Shown one piece after another: positions 20,383 through 31,100 of a stretch of 64,000 nucleotides of DNA (its first letter is position 1; every line of letters begins with the position of its first letter). The notes under the pieces were generated by a model, which was not told the DNA's origin, made no database searches, and was given only the letters and a program-made list of their open reading frames with translations. A program made the position numbers and the translations under genes. Source of the DNA: Thraustochytrium sp. TN22 (lineage: Eukaryota > Sar > Bigyra > Thraustochytrida > Thraustochytriidae); contig JABLUY010000002.1 of NCBI GenBank assembly GCA_013306675.1, positions 372,001-436,000 on the forward strand, read 5' to 3'.

Positions 20383-21850
20383 ACTCAAGGTCAAGTACGG
20401 CGTTAAGGACTGCATCGTGCACGACACCACCGGCAAGGGGCTCCCCACCTACTACAGCACCGCAACCTGGTGTCAGACTGCAGGGCAAGGGACAGACGGG
20501 AACGGCCCTACGACCGCCTAACCGTACTACCGGGTACATCTGGCCGACCACGGCCGGGCAGGCGACGTCGTCACCGGCTCTAGAGCCCGTACGCCGCACC
20601 AATCACGCCTCTGGGCTATCAGGATTCCCCCGCGCCTTTTCGCATCGAGTTGACCGCGTTTGAGATCCCCTGGCGACCTCTCTCTAGCTAGCCTAGCCTA
20701 GCTACAACTACGGCGACTGCCTCAATCTTGCCGCCTCGCTCTGGCCGACCTACTCGATTGCCGTTCACTCCAGCAACGTGGAAATAAATCTCCTTGCCAA
20801 CTGCACTCGCCGCCATTCTGCGCCGAGTGGAGGCGCGCACCAGCTGTCTCGCGCAGCTTACGTTTCAGAGGTTCGCCGGCGGCAGCGTCGTGGGTTGGGC
20901 CCAGGGGCAAGGAAGTCGCCAGCATAACTAACAACTGCACGGTGAATTTGGCGACAGGCCAGCAACAGCACCTCGCCGCAGTACCCCTCTGAGGACCCGT
21001 CATGCTATCAAGGGATGACGTGCGACAGGGTCAGAGGGCGGAAGATGAACAAGAGCGACGCCTGGATGCCCGCCCCGTCGGAAGCCTCGTGTGACGCGCC
21101 CAGCTCGGGCGACCTCAGGGCGACTCTGGGCAAGCGGCAAAATCTCATCGAGACCTAGCTCGAACGCTCAACTACTTCGCATGCTGCCGTGAACGCACCC
21201 CGTACCTAATCGCGCAGCTCCACGAGCTGCTTCCCGCGCGGCTCTGCGCCAACCAAGGCGCTCACCTCTTCGTACCCCGTACTAAGGACCTAGGCAGCAG
21301 CATCACTGCCCAGGCCTCGCAACCACCAGTCTGGCGCCAAGCCGCTCCGCGGCTTCGGTAGACTCGCAGCTCCGGTTCGACCTGACTTACAGCTCTCGAA
21401 CGTTATTACAACCCTTTTCACCCACCCCGTTCCTCGCCCGGCCCATTCGGCCGGCGCGGGGGCGGGGCCTTGTCGCGTTTCGAAGACCTGTCCATCTTTC
21501 CGCTTTCGACTGGATCAGTGCTACATCACTTGTTTCATGCAGACGGCCGCCTCGGGTCACAGAGGCGACCAGGATAACACGTTTCACAGCCCGCTTCTCT
21601 CGAGCAACTGGGCGAGCTGAGCAACAGGGCGGCTCCCGCATGAGAGGGCGCCTCAAAAGTGTGCTGGGAGGTTGTCTTTTCGGCAGATAGTGGCACAGGT
21701 TAATCCGCGCCCTGTGGAGAGGGAAATGAGGTAAGTCTCGTCCGTGATGCAGCATGCGCCATGTCACCGTGCAGAAAGCCGCACTGGCGCGCACCAGCCT
21801 CCTCACAGATGAGTGACTTCGCCTCGACTTTTCCTCCTATACGGTTCGAG
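20383..21850 (+). repeat. Direct copy 2 of the ~1.5-kb repeat unit, more decayed
   Basis: Block X (20383 to about 20600) is well conserved with copy 1. Block Y (about 20605-21000) is recognisable by TCGCATCGAGTTGACC, CGCTCTGGCCGACCTACTCGATTGCCGTTCAC and the segment around 20940. About 21000-21640 has no clear match. Block Z returns at about 21650-21850, where CTCCTCACAGATGAGTGACTTCGC differs at one position from the same stretch of copy 1 near 19908. The longer spacing between Y and Z suggests an insertion or independent sequence within this copy. Confidence 0.7.
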
Positions 21851-22398
21851 CGACGCGACAGCAAGCTACGAGCACGCGCCGGGCACCTCCTTCTTTGCCA
21901 CTCGCGAACTGAACGTTGCGACGTGGTTGACTTCACGTTGTTCTTGGCTTGCCAGATGCCCATGTCAAGCTTGCGTGCGTGGTGGACGGACGGGGCTCAC
22001 ACTCGACTCCATGGATCTGGTTTTCCAGGCGAACCCACTCCGTGCTTCCTCGAAACTCAGTTCGAGTTTGTTTTGAAATTGAGACTTGGTCGTCGTCCGC
22101 AACAATGTGACCCGCGCATTGCGGCAACCGTCTAGTCTACACTTGAACGCGGCGAATACCACCACATCCAGAGTGCAGGAATCGGAGCGAGTCTGGTCAA
22201 GCAGAGCTGAACAGCTCCCTTTCGCCTGTCAGGCTTGGTGCATGCATTCGCCGCGAGGAGGCTGGTGAGCACACCACAAAGGCAAATCTGCCCAGGTGCC
22301 AATCAAAGTCACACGCTGTGTCACTGACACCCTGCGGCTCCGGCATATACCACTCTCACTTCTCATGTTTGCTGGGACTCGGAGCTGCTACTACTACT
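21851..22398. other. Spacer between the repeat array and SRP72
   Basis: About 550 bp next to the SRP72 stop codon. No gene, RNA or repeat block was recognised. Confidence 0.6.
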
Positions 22399-24477
22399 CT
22401 ACCTACGGCCCTTGCGGCCACCCTTCTTGGCAACGGCGGGCTTGGGTTTGGCGGCGTTGGTCCGCGCGTCGAGGCGGGCGGCGTCCTTGTCGGAAACGTT
22501 GGCGCCGGAGCCCTGGGCGCCGGTGAGCTTGGCCTGGCGGCGCTTACGAGCCTTGAGTGCGGCCTGGCGCATGTTCTTGGGGATCCAGCGCTCTGGATCG
22601 GGAAGGTTCTTGGTCGGGTCGAAGCCGTCGCCCTGGGCCTCCTTGAGAGCGGCGAGATAGGCCTCGCGGCGCTTGGTGCGCTTCTTGAGCTCCTTCTTGC
22701 GCTTATTCTCGGCAATGCGGAGCTTGCGGGTGGGGTCGTCGGCGACGGGGGAGCGTAGGCCGACGTCGCTGGCGGCGGCGGCGCTGCGCACGCGGCGAGG
22801 GCGAGCCTTGGCAGGGCGGAAGCCGGCCTCGAGGGCGTCGACGTCGACGTCCTGGACGCCGGCGGGCATGGGCAGGGCCTGCGCGCGGGCGTCCGCGGCG
22901 TCCGCATCAAAGCGGGCGGCGCTCATGACGTAGGCAGCGAGGGCCTCCATGCGCAGGTCGGCGTCGACGGGGCCGAGACGGCCAGCGAGGATGGCGTCGA
23001 GGTCATCGGCGGCGGCACGGGCATCGCCACGGCGGAGCGCTAGGCGCGCGCGCAGAAGCGCGAGGGCTGCGTCGCTGCCAGCGTTGCTGGCGCTGGCGAG
23101 CACATCGTCGGCATCTTGGTCATTGCCGGCGTGGTGGCAGAGGCGCAGGTCGGCCGCGAGGACGGTGAGGTCCCGATGCAGGGAGTCGTCACTGCGCAGA
23201 GTCCGGAGCGCGGCGGCGAGGTCGCCGGCCGCGAGCTGCGACTGCGCGAGCGCGAGCGCGAGGTGCGCGGCGCGAGGGGTGACGAGGTCGGGGCTGGCAG
23301 CGAGCGCCTCTTCGAGGCGCGTCTGGAGCAAGGTGTCGCGTTCCGCGGTCTTGCCCTGCTGGTCCAGGAGCGCGGCCTCCACGAGATCGGGCCCAGCGAG
23401 ATCCGGATAGGCGGTGCGCGCGTCGTCGATGAGGGCCTGACACTCGCGCGCCTTCTTCATTTTGAGGAGCAAGAGAGCGCGGTTGACGTGGATCGCGGCG
23501 CGCGTGGCGCGCGGGAGCGCCTCGACGCTCTCCGGGTCGGCAGCGTGCGCGCGCATGCGCTTGAAGGAGTCGAAGACCTCGTGGTCACCGCGCAGCGCGA
23601 GGAGGTTGTTGGCGGCGACGGCGGTGACGGCCTTGTCAGAGGGCCGCGCGGCGAGCGCCTCGCCGAGCAGGTCGAGTGCGGCGTGCGCGGCGTCCTGGCG
23701 GTCGGCGTCGGCGGAGCCGGCGCCGAGCGCGGCCTGCATGGCGAAGGCACGCTGCACCTTGAGCACGGCGAGGTCGGCAGCGACGTTGGCATCGGTGAGG
23801 CGCTCGTCGGTCTCGAGGAAGGCCTGGCCCTCGGCAAGCGCAGTCTCGAGCACCTCGGCGGCGGCCTGCGCGTTGCCGACGGCGAGGAGCGCACATGCCT
23901 TGTTATACTGCAGCTCGAAGGCGTCGCCGGCGTCGCGGCCCTGCAGCAGGCCGCCGGAGAGCACGTTCAAGACGCCATCGGTGTCGCCGGTGAGCAGGTT
24001 GGCGGCCACGAGGTTAGCCACGAGCTCGTTCATGGCGCCCCCCTTGGCGCCGCCGACGAGGTCCGTGTAGATATCGCGCGCCTCTGCGAACCTGCCGAGG
24101 CGGTAGAGCAGCTGTGCGCGCAGGTGGGCGGCTGCCCGGGGCTGCGCGTCAACGCCCTCGTCCATCTTGCGCTCCTCCTCGGTGCCCTGGTCATGCTGAC
24201 CGTCCAGCAGCGCGAGCGCCTCCTCGTTCGCCTTTTGCTTGTACAGCACGAGAGCGCGCTCCACGCGGAAGCCGTGCTCCGCCGCCACGCCGGCCGCCGC
24301 CTCGAGTTTGTTCTGCCTCAGCAGGCACACGCACTTGGTGCGCTGCACCTCGCGCTCCGCCGCGCCGGCGCCCGCCTTAAGGATCTTCTCGCACACCGCC
24401 ACGGCCTTACCGTCCTGGCCCTTGCTCTCGAACTTGCGCAGCCGCTCCAGGAGCGCCGCCGCCTCCTCCTCGCTCAT
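22399..24477 (-). CDS. SRP72: Signal recognition particle subunit SRP72
   Basis: 692 residues, close to the usual length for SRP72 (human about 671). The protein opens with MSEEEAAALLERLRKFESKG and consists mainly of TPR-like helical repeats. Near the C-terminus is PDPERWIPKNMRQ, matching the family's DPERWLP SRP-RNA-binding signature, followed by a Lys/Arg-rich tail ending KKGGRKGRR. SRP72 pairs with SRP68 on the SRP RNA to target ribosomes making secretory or membrane proteins to the ER. The gene is intronless and is divergent from the ABC1-kinase gene. The start is taken as the first Met, as it directly precedes the conserved N-terminal helix. Confidence 0.92.
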   Translation of the reverse strand: MSEEEAAALLERLRKFESKGQDGKAVAVCEKILKAGAGAAEREVQRTKCVCLLRQNKLEAAAGVAAEHGFRVERALVLYKQKANEEALALLDGQHDQGTEEERKMDEGVDAQPRAAAHLRAQLLYRLGRFAEARDIYTDLVGGAKGGAMNELVANLVAANLLTGDTDGVLNVLSGGLLQGRDAGDAFELQYNKACALLAVGNAQAAAEVLETALAEGQAFLETDERLTDANVAADLAVLKVQRAFAMQAALGAGSADADRQDAAHAALDLLGEALAARPSDKAVTAVAANNLLALRGDHEVFDSFKRMRAHAADPESVEALPRATRAAIHVNRALLLLKMKKARECQALIDDARTAYPDLAGPDLVEAALLDQQGKTAERDTLLQTRLEEALAASPDLVTPRAAHLALALAQSQLAAGDLAAALRTLRSDDSLHRDLTVLAADLRLCHHAGNDQDADDVLASASNAGSDAALALLRARLALRRGDARAAADDLDAILAGRLGPVDADLRMEALAAYVMSAARFDADAADARAQALPMPAGVQDVDVDALEAGFRPAKARPRRVRSAAAASDVGLRSPVADDPTRKLRIAENKRKKELKKRTKRREAYLAALKEAQGDGFDPTKNLPDPERWIPKNMRQAALKARKRRQAKLTGAQGSGANVSDKDAARLDARTNAAKPKPAVAKKGGRKGRR

Positions 24478-24604
24478 CTCGACGACGGTCTCGCCGCTAC
24501 CGCGCCGCGCCGCGCCGCTCGCTGCCTGCCTCTCTGCCCGCGGGCGCGCGCGCCTGCCTGCCTGCCTGCCTGCCTGCCGCCGCCGCGCGCGGGCGATCCC
24601 GATC

Positions 24605-24637
<33 letters not shown>

Positions 24638-24951
24638 AGACCAGCAGGAGGAGGAGCAGGAGGAGGAGGAAGGAGGCCGGCGCCACCTCAGCCACGGAGC
24701 GCTCGCTCGCGCGCCGACGCGCCGCTCGCTCGCGCGCGAGCGAGCGGGCGAGCGTCGACGGCGGCGCGGCACTGCGCTTGATAAGAGGAAGGAGGCGAGC
24801 AAGCAGGTTGCGCTGTTGCACGCTGTGCATTGCGCGCTGCGGGCGCTGCGCTGCGCTGCGCCGCGCTGCGCTGCGCCGCGCGGCGTTGCGTTGCGTCGCG
24901 CTGCGCTGCGCGGCATTGCGCTGCGCCTGCGCCTGCGCTGTGCGCGCAAGC
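24478..24951. promoter_or_regulatory. Divergent spacer between SRP72 and ADCK1
   Basis: 474 bp made largely of simple GC-rich repeats: (GGC)n at 24606-24637, GGA/GAG triplets at about 24648-24672, CGCTCGCGC runs near 24704-24750, and (GCTGCGC/GCGC)n at about 24837-24940 directly upstream of the ADCK1 start. It must contain both promoters; no TATA box is evident. Confidence 0.45.
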
Positions 24952-26679
24952 ATGCTGGGCGCGGCGCGGCGCGGCGCGGCGAATGCCGGGGCGCGCAGGG
25001 CGCTGACACTGGCGGCGGCGACGTGCACGTGCAGCGCAGCGGCGGCGGCGGCCGCGGGCGCGGCGGGGGGCGGGACGACCGCGTGGGCCGAGGCGGGCGA
25101 GACGGCGGGCAAGCGGTCGCGCGGCGAGCTGGACAGCCGCGAGCTGGACGCGGCCGCGCGCGTGGAGGCCTGGGCCGTGGACGTGGTGCGCGTAGCGCGC
25201 GCCGTGGTGACCTTCGTGCGCCTGGCGACCGCGTACAAGTATGAGCAGTGGGACTCGCGCGGCGCGACGCCGGAGCAACGGCGCGCGATGCGCGAGCGCA
25301 CGCACGCGTTCGGCGCGGAGCTGGCGCTGGAGCTGTGCAGGCGCAACGGCGGCGTCTTCGTGAAACTGGGCCAGCACGCCGCCAGCCTCAAGGCGGCGCT
25401 GCCGGCGGCCTACGTGGACCGGCTGAGCACGCTGCAGGACCAGGCGCCTGCGCGGCCGCTCGCCACCGTGTTGGCGACGCTCGAGGAGGAGGTGGGCGCG
25501 GCCAGGCTACGCGAGTTGGTGGACAGGGTGGACGAGGTGCCGGTCGGGTCCGCCTCGCTGGCGCAGGTGCACCGCGCCGTGCTGCGCGATGGCCGCGTGG
25601 TGGCGCTCAAGGTGCAGCACCGCGACCTACTTCGTGTGTTGCGCTCCGACCTGAGCCTAGTCCGCTACATGGACGCCATGGCGGGGAGGCTCTTCGCGGA
25701 CCAAGGATTCTCGCTCACGTGGGCCGTGCGCGAGTTCGAGACGAACCTACGGCGCGAGCTAGACTTCGTGCAGGAGGCGCAGAACTGTGACCGGTCGCGC
25801 GCCAACTTTGCGCGCGACCCGCGTCTGCGCAGCAAGGTGTTTGTGCCCAAGGTGCATTGGGAGCTCACATCGGGGCGCGTTGTGTGCATGGACTTTGTGC
25901 GCGGCGTGCCCATCGCCAAGGTGGCAGCGCTGCAGGCTGCGGGTGTGGACCCGCCGCGTGTGGCCACCACGCTGGTGGAGGCCTTCGCCGCCATGGTGTT
26001 CGATTACGGCTTCGTGCACTGCGACCCGCATCCGGGCAACTTGCTCGTGTGCCCGCCCGCCAGGCCGGGCGGCGAGCCTGTGCTCGCGCTACTGGACCAC
26101 GGTCTGTACCGCGATCTGGGCGAGAACTTTCGCGTCAACAACTGCCGCCTGTGGCAGGCGATGATTCTGCAGGACACGGCCGCGCTTCGCGCCGCCTGCG
26201 AGGGGCTCGGCATGCCCGGGCTGTGGGACCTCATGCCCTTCATCTTCGTCAACCGCACGGTTGACACGCGCGCGGGCTTGGGCCAGCGCGCGCCCCTGTC
26301 GCCGGAGCAGATTGCCGCCATCCGCGAACGGCTCGGCATCTCGCGGCTCGGCCTCGCGGATCTCGGCTCGCTCGCCAACCGCCTCCCGGACGACATGATC
26401 CTCGTGCTCAAGACGATGCACCTCGTCAAGGACCTGAATGACATTTTGGGCGGCTCGGACCGCGAGCGCTTTTTGGCCTACGCGGGCGCCGCGGTGCGAG
26501 CGGACCGCGCTTGGCTCCCGGCGGCGCTGCGCTGGCCGCTCTTTCTCGTACGGTTTTACGCGCGCGACCTGTACGCACGCATGGTCGTTGGCTCCACGGA
26601 TCCGGTCACGGCCGGCGCTCCCGCCGCGCAGTCCATGTCGGCGGCTCTGGCGGACGGTGGTCCCTTTCAAGATCCATGA
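24952..26679 (+). CDS. ADCK1: ABC1/UbiB atypical kinase, ADCK1-like
   Basis: 575 residues from the ATG at 24952; the open frame reaches much further upstream but that part lies antisense to SRP72. The Ala/Arg-rich N-terminus (1-45) looks like a mitochondrial presequence. Family hallmarks are the KxGQ motif FVKLGQHAASLKAALP (about 136-151), the Ala-rich loop VPVGSASLAQVHRA (196-209), the catalytic Lys of VVALKVQH (about 220), HCDPHPGNLL (about 357-366) and the DHG metal site in ALLDHGLYRDL (Asp382). The start of the ABC1 domain (LATAYKYEQW) resembles ADCK1 and ADCK5 more than ADCK3/COQ8. These proteins act in mitochondria in coenzyme Q or lipid homeostasis; ADCK1 affects inner-membrane organisation. 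Confidence 0.88.
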   Translation: MLGAARRGAANAGARRALTLAAATCTCSAAAAAAAGAAGGGTTAWAEAGETAGKRSRGELDSRELDAAARVEAWAVDVVRVARAVVTFVRLATAYKYEQWDSRGATPEQRRAMRERTHAFGAELALELCRRNGGVFVKLGQHAASLKAALPAAYVDRLSTLQDQAPARPLATVLATLEEEVGAARLRELVDRVDEVPVGSASLAQVHRAVLRDGRVVALKVQHRDLLRVLRSDLSLVRYMDAMAGRLFADQGFSLTWAVREFETNLRRELDFVQEAQNCDRSRANFARDPRLRSKVFVPKVHWELTSGRVVCMDFVRGVPIAKVAALQAAGVDPPRVATTLVEAFAAMVFDYGFVHCDPHPGNLLVCPPARPGGEPVLALLDHGLYRDLGENFRVNNCRLWQAMILQDTAALRAACEGLGMPGLWDLMPFIFVNRTVDTRAGLGQRAPLSPEQIAAIRERLGISRLGLADLGSLANRLPDDMILVLKTMHLVKDLNDILGGSDRERFLAYAGAAVRADRAWLPAALRWPLFLVRFYARDLYARMVVGSTDPVTAGAPAAQSMSAALADGGPFQDP

Positions 26680-26934
26680 GGATGACACACAATTGTAGTC
26701 TTGTGGTTAGTACCACCTTTCGTGGCGCCTGACAAAAGCCGAGAAGAATAGGTCGTGCGAGTGCGAGTCCTTGCTCTTTGACAAGCAGAGATGATGCGCA
26801 GTCGCCCGCGGCCCATGTCGACGGCCGTAGCGGACGGCATGCAAAGGCAGCCCCCCCCCACCCCCACCCCCAATCCCCCCTCCATTTTGCCGACTTAGCT
26901 ATGCGATGATACAGGGCGCCTGATATCAAGTCGG

Positions 26935-27838
26935 TCAGCTGGGTTGCTTGTTCAAAAGACGATGGGCAGTTATCACCGTGCCGTCTTGCTTGTAAAGAGT
27001 GTTCATGGAGTGGAAAGTCTTGCCGTCTTCATCCAGAAAGCGCACGATCCGCTGACGATGGCCCGTTTTCTCTGGCGACGAGCGCAAAGGGGTTCGTTAG
27101 TTGTTTTGTCGTAAGGGGAGTCGTGCGAACCGTGCAGTCGTGCGAACCGTGCAGCAACTTACCGTAGTCCCCGTAGGAGACGCAGCAGACGACAGGGTCC
27201 TGATGCTTGATGGCGCACGGCTGGAGCTCGTGGGGCAAGAAACGCTGCCAGAGCGTGATGGTAGTGACGTGAGAGCCGTCGAGAGGTTGCTTGCCGATAA
27301 CCTGGCGGCCATCCGTGTAGAGGTTCACAATGTTCTTGTACATGCCACGGAGCTGTGAGATGGTCTCCTCGAGGTGCAGGTCATCGTCACTCTGTTTGAC
27401 GGTCATGCTGGAGGCGTTCCAGCGCGCCATGCGCGTTAGGTAGCTGGGCACGCCGATGGAGACCATGATGTCGACCATGGGTTCGTGCTCCGATCGCTCG
27501 AGATCAATGACCCACTCCCCGTCCATCTTGGGGCGCGGCAGGCTGCCTGGGTCGCGCGAGAACCCGGGCTTGGGCACGGGCAGCAATTCGCGCCAATGCT
27601 CGGGCTCCTTGGGCACCACGAGCTGTTGTGGCTGCTGAGGTTGCGCCTGCTGGTGGTCCTGGTGCTGTTGGTGCTGCTGGTGCTTGCTTTGCGGTGACTC
27701 GAGGCTCTGGTGGTGCTGCTGCTGCTGGTGCGGGTGCGCCGGCACGAAGTGCGGGTCCTGCACGAAGCCCTCGAGGAGCGCGGCGCCGCAGACGCCGGCG
27801 CTTGCGGCGCCCAGAACCCGTGCGGCGTGCCGGAACAT
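26935..27838 (-). CDS. Two-exon FABP/lipocalin-like protein with Gln/His-rich linker
   Basis: Two exons, 27838-27163 and 27071-26935, join across a 91-bp GT-AG intron (donor GTAAGT, acceptor CGCCAG), giving 270 residues. The splice turns GDY-G into GDYEKTGHRQRIVRFLDEDG and ends in HRLLNKQPS. Without splicing, the frame reads on into unrelated residues. Residues 1-25 (MFRHAARVLGAASAGVCGAA) look like a mitochondrial presequence or membrane anchor. A Gln/His linker follows at about 37-75. The C-terminal 160 residues have the calycin pattern of intracellular fatty-acid-binding proteins: DGEWVIDLERSE at the start, alternating strands, a DG turn in LYTDGRQV and a closing LYKQDGTVITAHR strand. A lipid or other small hydrophobic ligand is inferred. 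It is convergent with ADCK1 and divergent from VPS50. Confidence 0.8.
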
Positions 27839-28138
27839 GGCGCCGCGCGCTCTGACGGGCCGGGCCGGGCACTCGTTGCAGCTTTGCTTGGCTTGGCTTG
27901 CTCGTCCATGGTGGGTGTTGTCAACAAGCACGCCGAAGCTGCTGTCGTGACACGGTCGCGGGGGCGCAGGCAGCGTCAGCCGCAGACCTGGATACTCCTC
28001 CGCTCTGCTCCGCGCGCGCGACGCAAGAGCGCAGCGCGGCGCGGCGCGGCGCGGCGCGGCGTGGAGCGCGGCACGGCGCGGCGCGGAGCGTGGCGACGCG
28101 TGCCGTGTGGCGCTCTGCCGAGGGCGCGGCGCGGCGCG
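27839..28138. promoter_or_regulatory. 300-bp divergent spacer with (GCGGC)n upstream of VPS50
   Basis: Short shared promoter region between the FABP-like gene and VPS50. A perfect GCGGC pentamer array lies at about 28033-28061, 80-100 bp upstream of the VPS50 ATG, with further GGCGCGG copies at 28077-28085 and 28126-28138. Confidence 0.5.
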
Positions 28139-31100
28139 ATGGCGACCTTCTTCAAGGACATGTTCGAGCCGAAGCGCGGCGAGGCCCCCAAGAAGAAGAA
28201 GCCCGGCGCGGCAACGGCGAGCGCAAGCGCAGGCGCGGCAACGGCGAGCGAGCCTGCTCGTGAGCCCCGACGGGACGTCGGGTCGTCAGGCGCCGCAGTG
28301 GCGGCGGAGCTCGTGCTCGGGTCGCGCGAGCACGCCTCGCTGCTGCGCACCTTCTTGAGTAACCACCCGTCCGCTGCCGCCGCCGCCGCCGCAGCAGCAG
28401 CAGCAGAGAGTGACGGTGGCAGCGGGAGGGACGCGAAAATCAGCAGCAGCAGTAGCAGCAGCAGCAGCAGCCGCAAAAGTCTGGGACGCAGCAGCAGCAA
28501 TGGGAGCGTGGATAGCATTAGAAGGGAGGCGCCGGATGAACGCTTCTTCGATGAGGACTTTGAGCCGCTGGCATTTGCGCTGGAGGGTTACAACGGGGAC
28601 GAGAGCTTTCTGATGGAGCGCATGAGCAAGTTCCAGGAGCAAGCAGACGGCGTGCACCACGAGCTGCTGGGCATCGTGCAGGCCAATCACGCATCGCTCG
28701 TCACCGGGGCACGGCAAGTGCAGCAGATCGACATGGAGCTGACACGTGCGAGCATCAACGCGAAGAACGCACGACGGCGGCTGCGGCTAGCGCGCGACAA
28801 TCTGGTGCGCGGCGACCTGCGTGTAGTAGGCCTGTACCGGCGGCGCGCTCGCGCGCGACGACTGCTGCAGACGATGGAGAGCATGCAGGAGCTGGTGGCG
28901 CAGCGGTCGCGTGTCTTCCGCGAGGAGGAGCGCGGCGATGTCCCGGCGGCCGTGAGCGTGTGCGTGTCAACCATGCGCGAGCTAGACGCGCGTCGCGCGC
29001 CGCTCCCGCTGGCGCTGCAGGAACTGCGCACCAACATGGGCGCGGCGCTGCCGACTCTGCGAAGGCGCGTGGACGAGACGCTGCGGCGCGCGTGCGCTGC
29101 AAGTCAACTGGACAGCGAGGCGTACGCGCGCACAGTGCACGCATACGTGGCGCTGGACAGCGCCATGGAGGACTTTTTGAGCCCGGAGCAGCTGGCCCGG
29201 CTTGAGTCGACGCGGGGCTCGCTCGTGGTCAACCAGCAGCTGGACGGCGTGCCGGGGCTGGCGCACCGCGTGCAGCGTGTCTTCGTGGCGCTCGTGGAGT
29301 CCTGCTTGCGGGAGCAGATGTTGGCGCTGCTGCGCGACGCGGCCACTGTCGAGGCGGTGGCCGCTGGTGGCGGTTCGGCGCCTGCGGCGGAGCGTGCGCT
29401 GGCGCGCGCACAGGGCTTGCCGCTCAAGGAGGTGTGCGACATGCTGCCGACTCGCGCGACGGTGCGGCCCTCGTTTGTGCGGCGGGTGGGCGCGGCACTG
29501 GCGGCGATCTGCGACCTCCTGCGCAACTACGAGGCGGTGGCGGCGTGGCACGCAACGCACGCAGACCTGGAGGTGGCGGGTGCGACAAGCGATCGGCAGC
29601 AGCGGGTGCGGGCGCATCTGGCGGCGGCGGCGGACTCGCTCGCCAAGAACCGGCGCGTGGTCTGGGGCGGCGTGCTCTCGCACATTGCGACCGTAACGAA
29701 GAGCCCGTGCGCGCGCTTCCCGATCCTCAAACTGCACTCGTTCGAGCGGTTGCTCTCGCTGCTGGAGCTCTTGGCACGCGAGAGCGAGGCGTTTGGGGGC
29801 GAGACCTGCCTTTTGGAAGCGCGCGCCTTCGTTCGCGAGACGTCGAAGACGTACAGCAAGGACTTTTATGCGCACCGCGCCGAGGCTCTGCGCGGGTTCC
29901 TGCAGCGCGAGCACTGGCACGACCTGGGTGTCTCGCTCGGCTCGCTTGGCGGGGCGGCTGGCCTCGTCGACCGTGGCGCCACCAAGCTGCTGTTGCGGAG
30001 CGACTCGGATGCGGACCAGGCGGTCTTTGGCGGACTGCTGGAGCGCGACCCAGAGCCGAGCCCAGCGACCAGCGAGCGCACCAACCCTTTTGCGGCGCTT
30101 CGACTGGGCAGCCAAGGCGCTGAGGACGAGGGCGCTGGCGCGGAGCTGGACTTTGGTGCGGCCGAGGAGGACGAGGAGGATGAGGAGGAAGCGGCCGCGG
30201 CCGTTGAGAAGAAGGCGCGCTCCCGACAGGAGGACGCGGACGCGGACGCGGACGCAGTTCTGACCAGCACAATCGTAAACTGTCTGGCCAAGGACGTCGG
30301 CAGCACGCTGGTCATGATGGAACACGTGCCGGCCATCGCCGCTGACAGCTTCCACAACATGTGCAAGCTGGTATGGACGTACCTGTATGCGGTTTGGAGC
30401 AACTACGTGCCACTGGCGGCGCTCGTAGACATCTTCGACCAGGCCGGGTCGCGGCGCGCGCGCGCCTTGGCGCAGTCGCGAGCCTGCATGGACAGAACGC
30501 GCCACGCGCTCTCGCTGCCCACGCGCACGTTGCACGTAGCGCCACCGCCGCCTTCCGCAGCGGGCGCGAGCAGCGGCGGCGGCCGCGCGGCGGCGGATGG
30601 GTCCTTCAAAGCAAAGCTGGGTCGTGCGCAGCCCGACCTGAGGCGGCGATCGGCGCCGCAGCTGTCGACGAGCAGCACCAGCCACAGCGGCAGCATTGCG
30701 GCGGCAGCCAAGGTGGCCACGCCTTCGCTCGTGCCGGCGCGCTTCTCGAGCCTTACGCACGCGTGTGGGGAGGACGATCCGGCCAAGGATACCGTCCAGC
30801 TGCGCGAGGCCGAGGACGAGGCGTTGTGCACGCGCATTGTGGCCGCGCAGTCGACCGTGCTCCTCATGCGCATCCTGGACGAGGTGCGCCCGCGTGTGGA
30901 GGCCGCTCTGCCGGCCGTGGAGCGCGCGCAGCTCGCTGGGGAGGCGTACGCTGAGCTGCAGCAGGCCTGCAAGGACGTGCGCGGTCTCGTGTTGCAGGGC
31001 GTGGGCGCCAGCCTCGCGGATCGCGATCTGGCAGCCTCGGCGGCTGCCGCCGCGCCCACCTCGCGCACCGCCGCTGCCGCGGCGGCCGCCGCCACCGCGA

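Noticed and set aside
17336-20663. Short frames inside the repeat array read as genes
   Set aside because: They are stop-limited, differ in frame between copies and occur on both strands, so none is a supportable coding region.
23116-24951. Upstream extension of the ADCK1 frame
   Set aside because: Lies antisense to SRP72 and across repeats; the ABC1 protein is complete from 24952.
28982-30760. 592-codon open frame on the minus strand
   Set aside because: Antisense to VPS50, Arg-rich, no domain; typical of GC-rich coding DNA read on the other strand.
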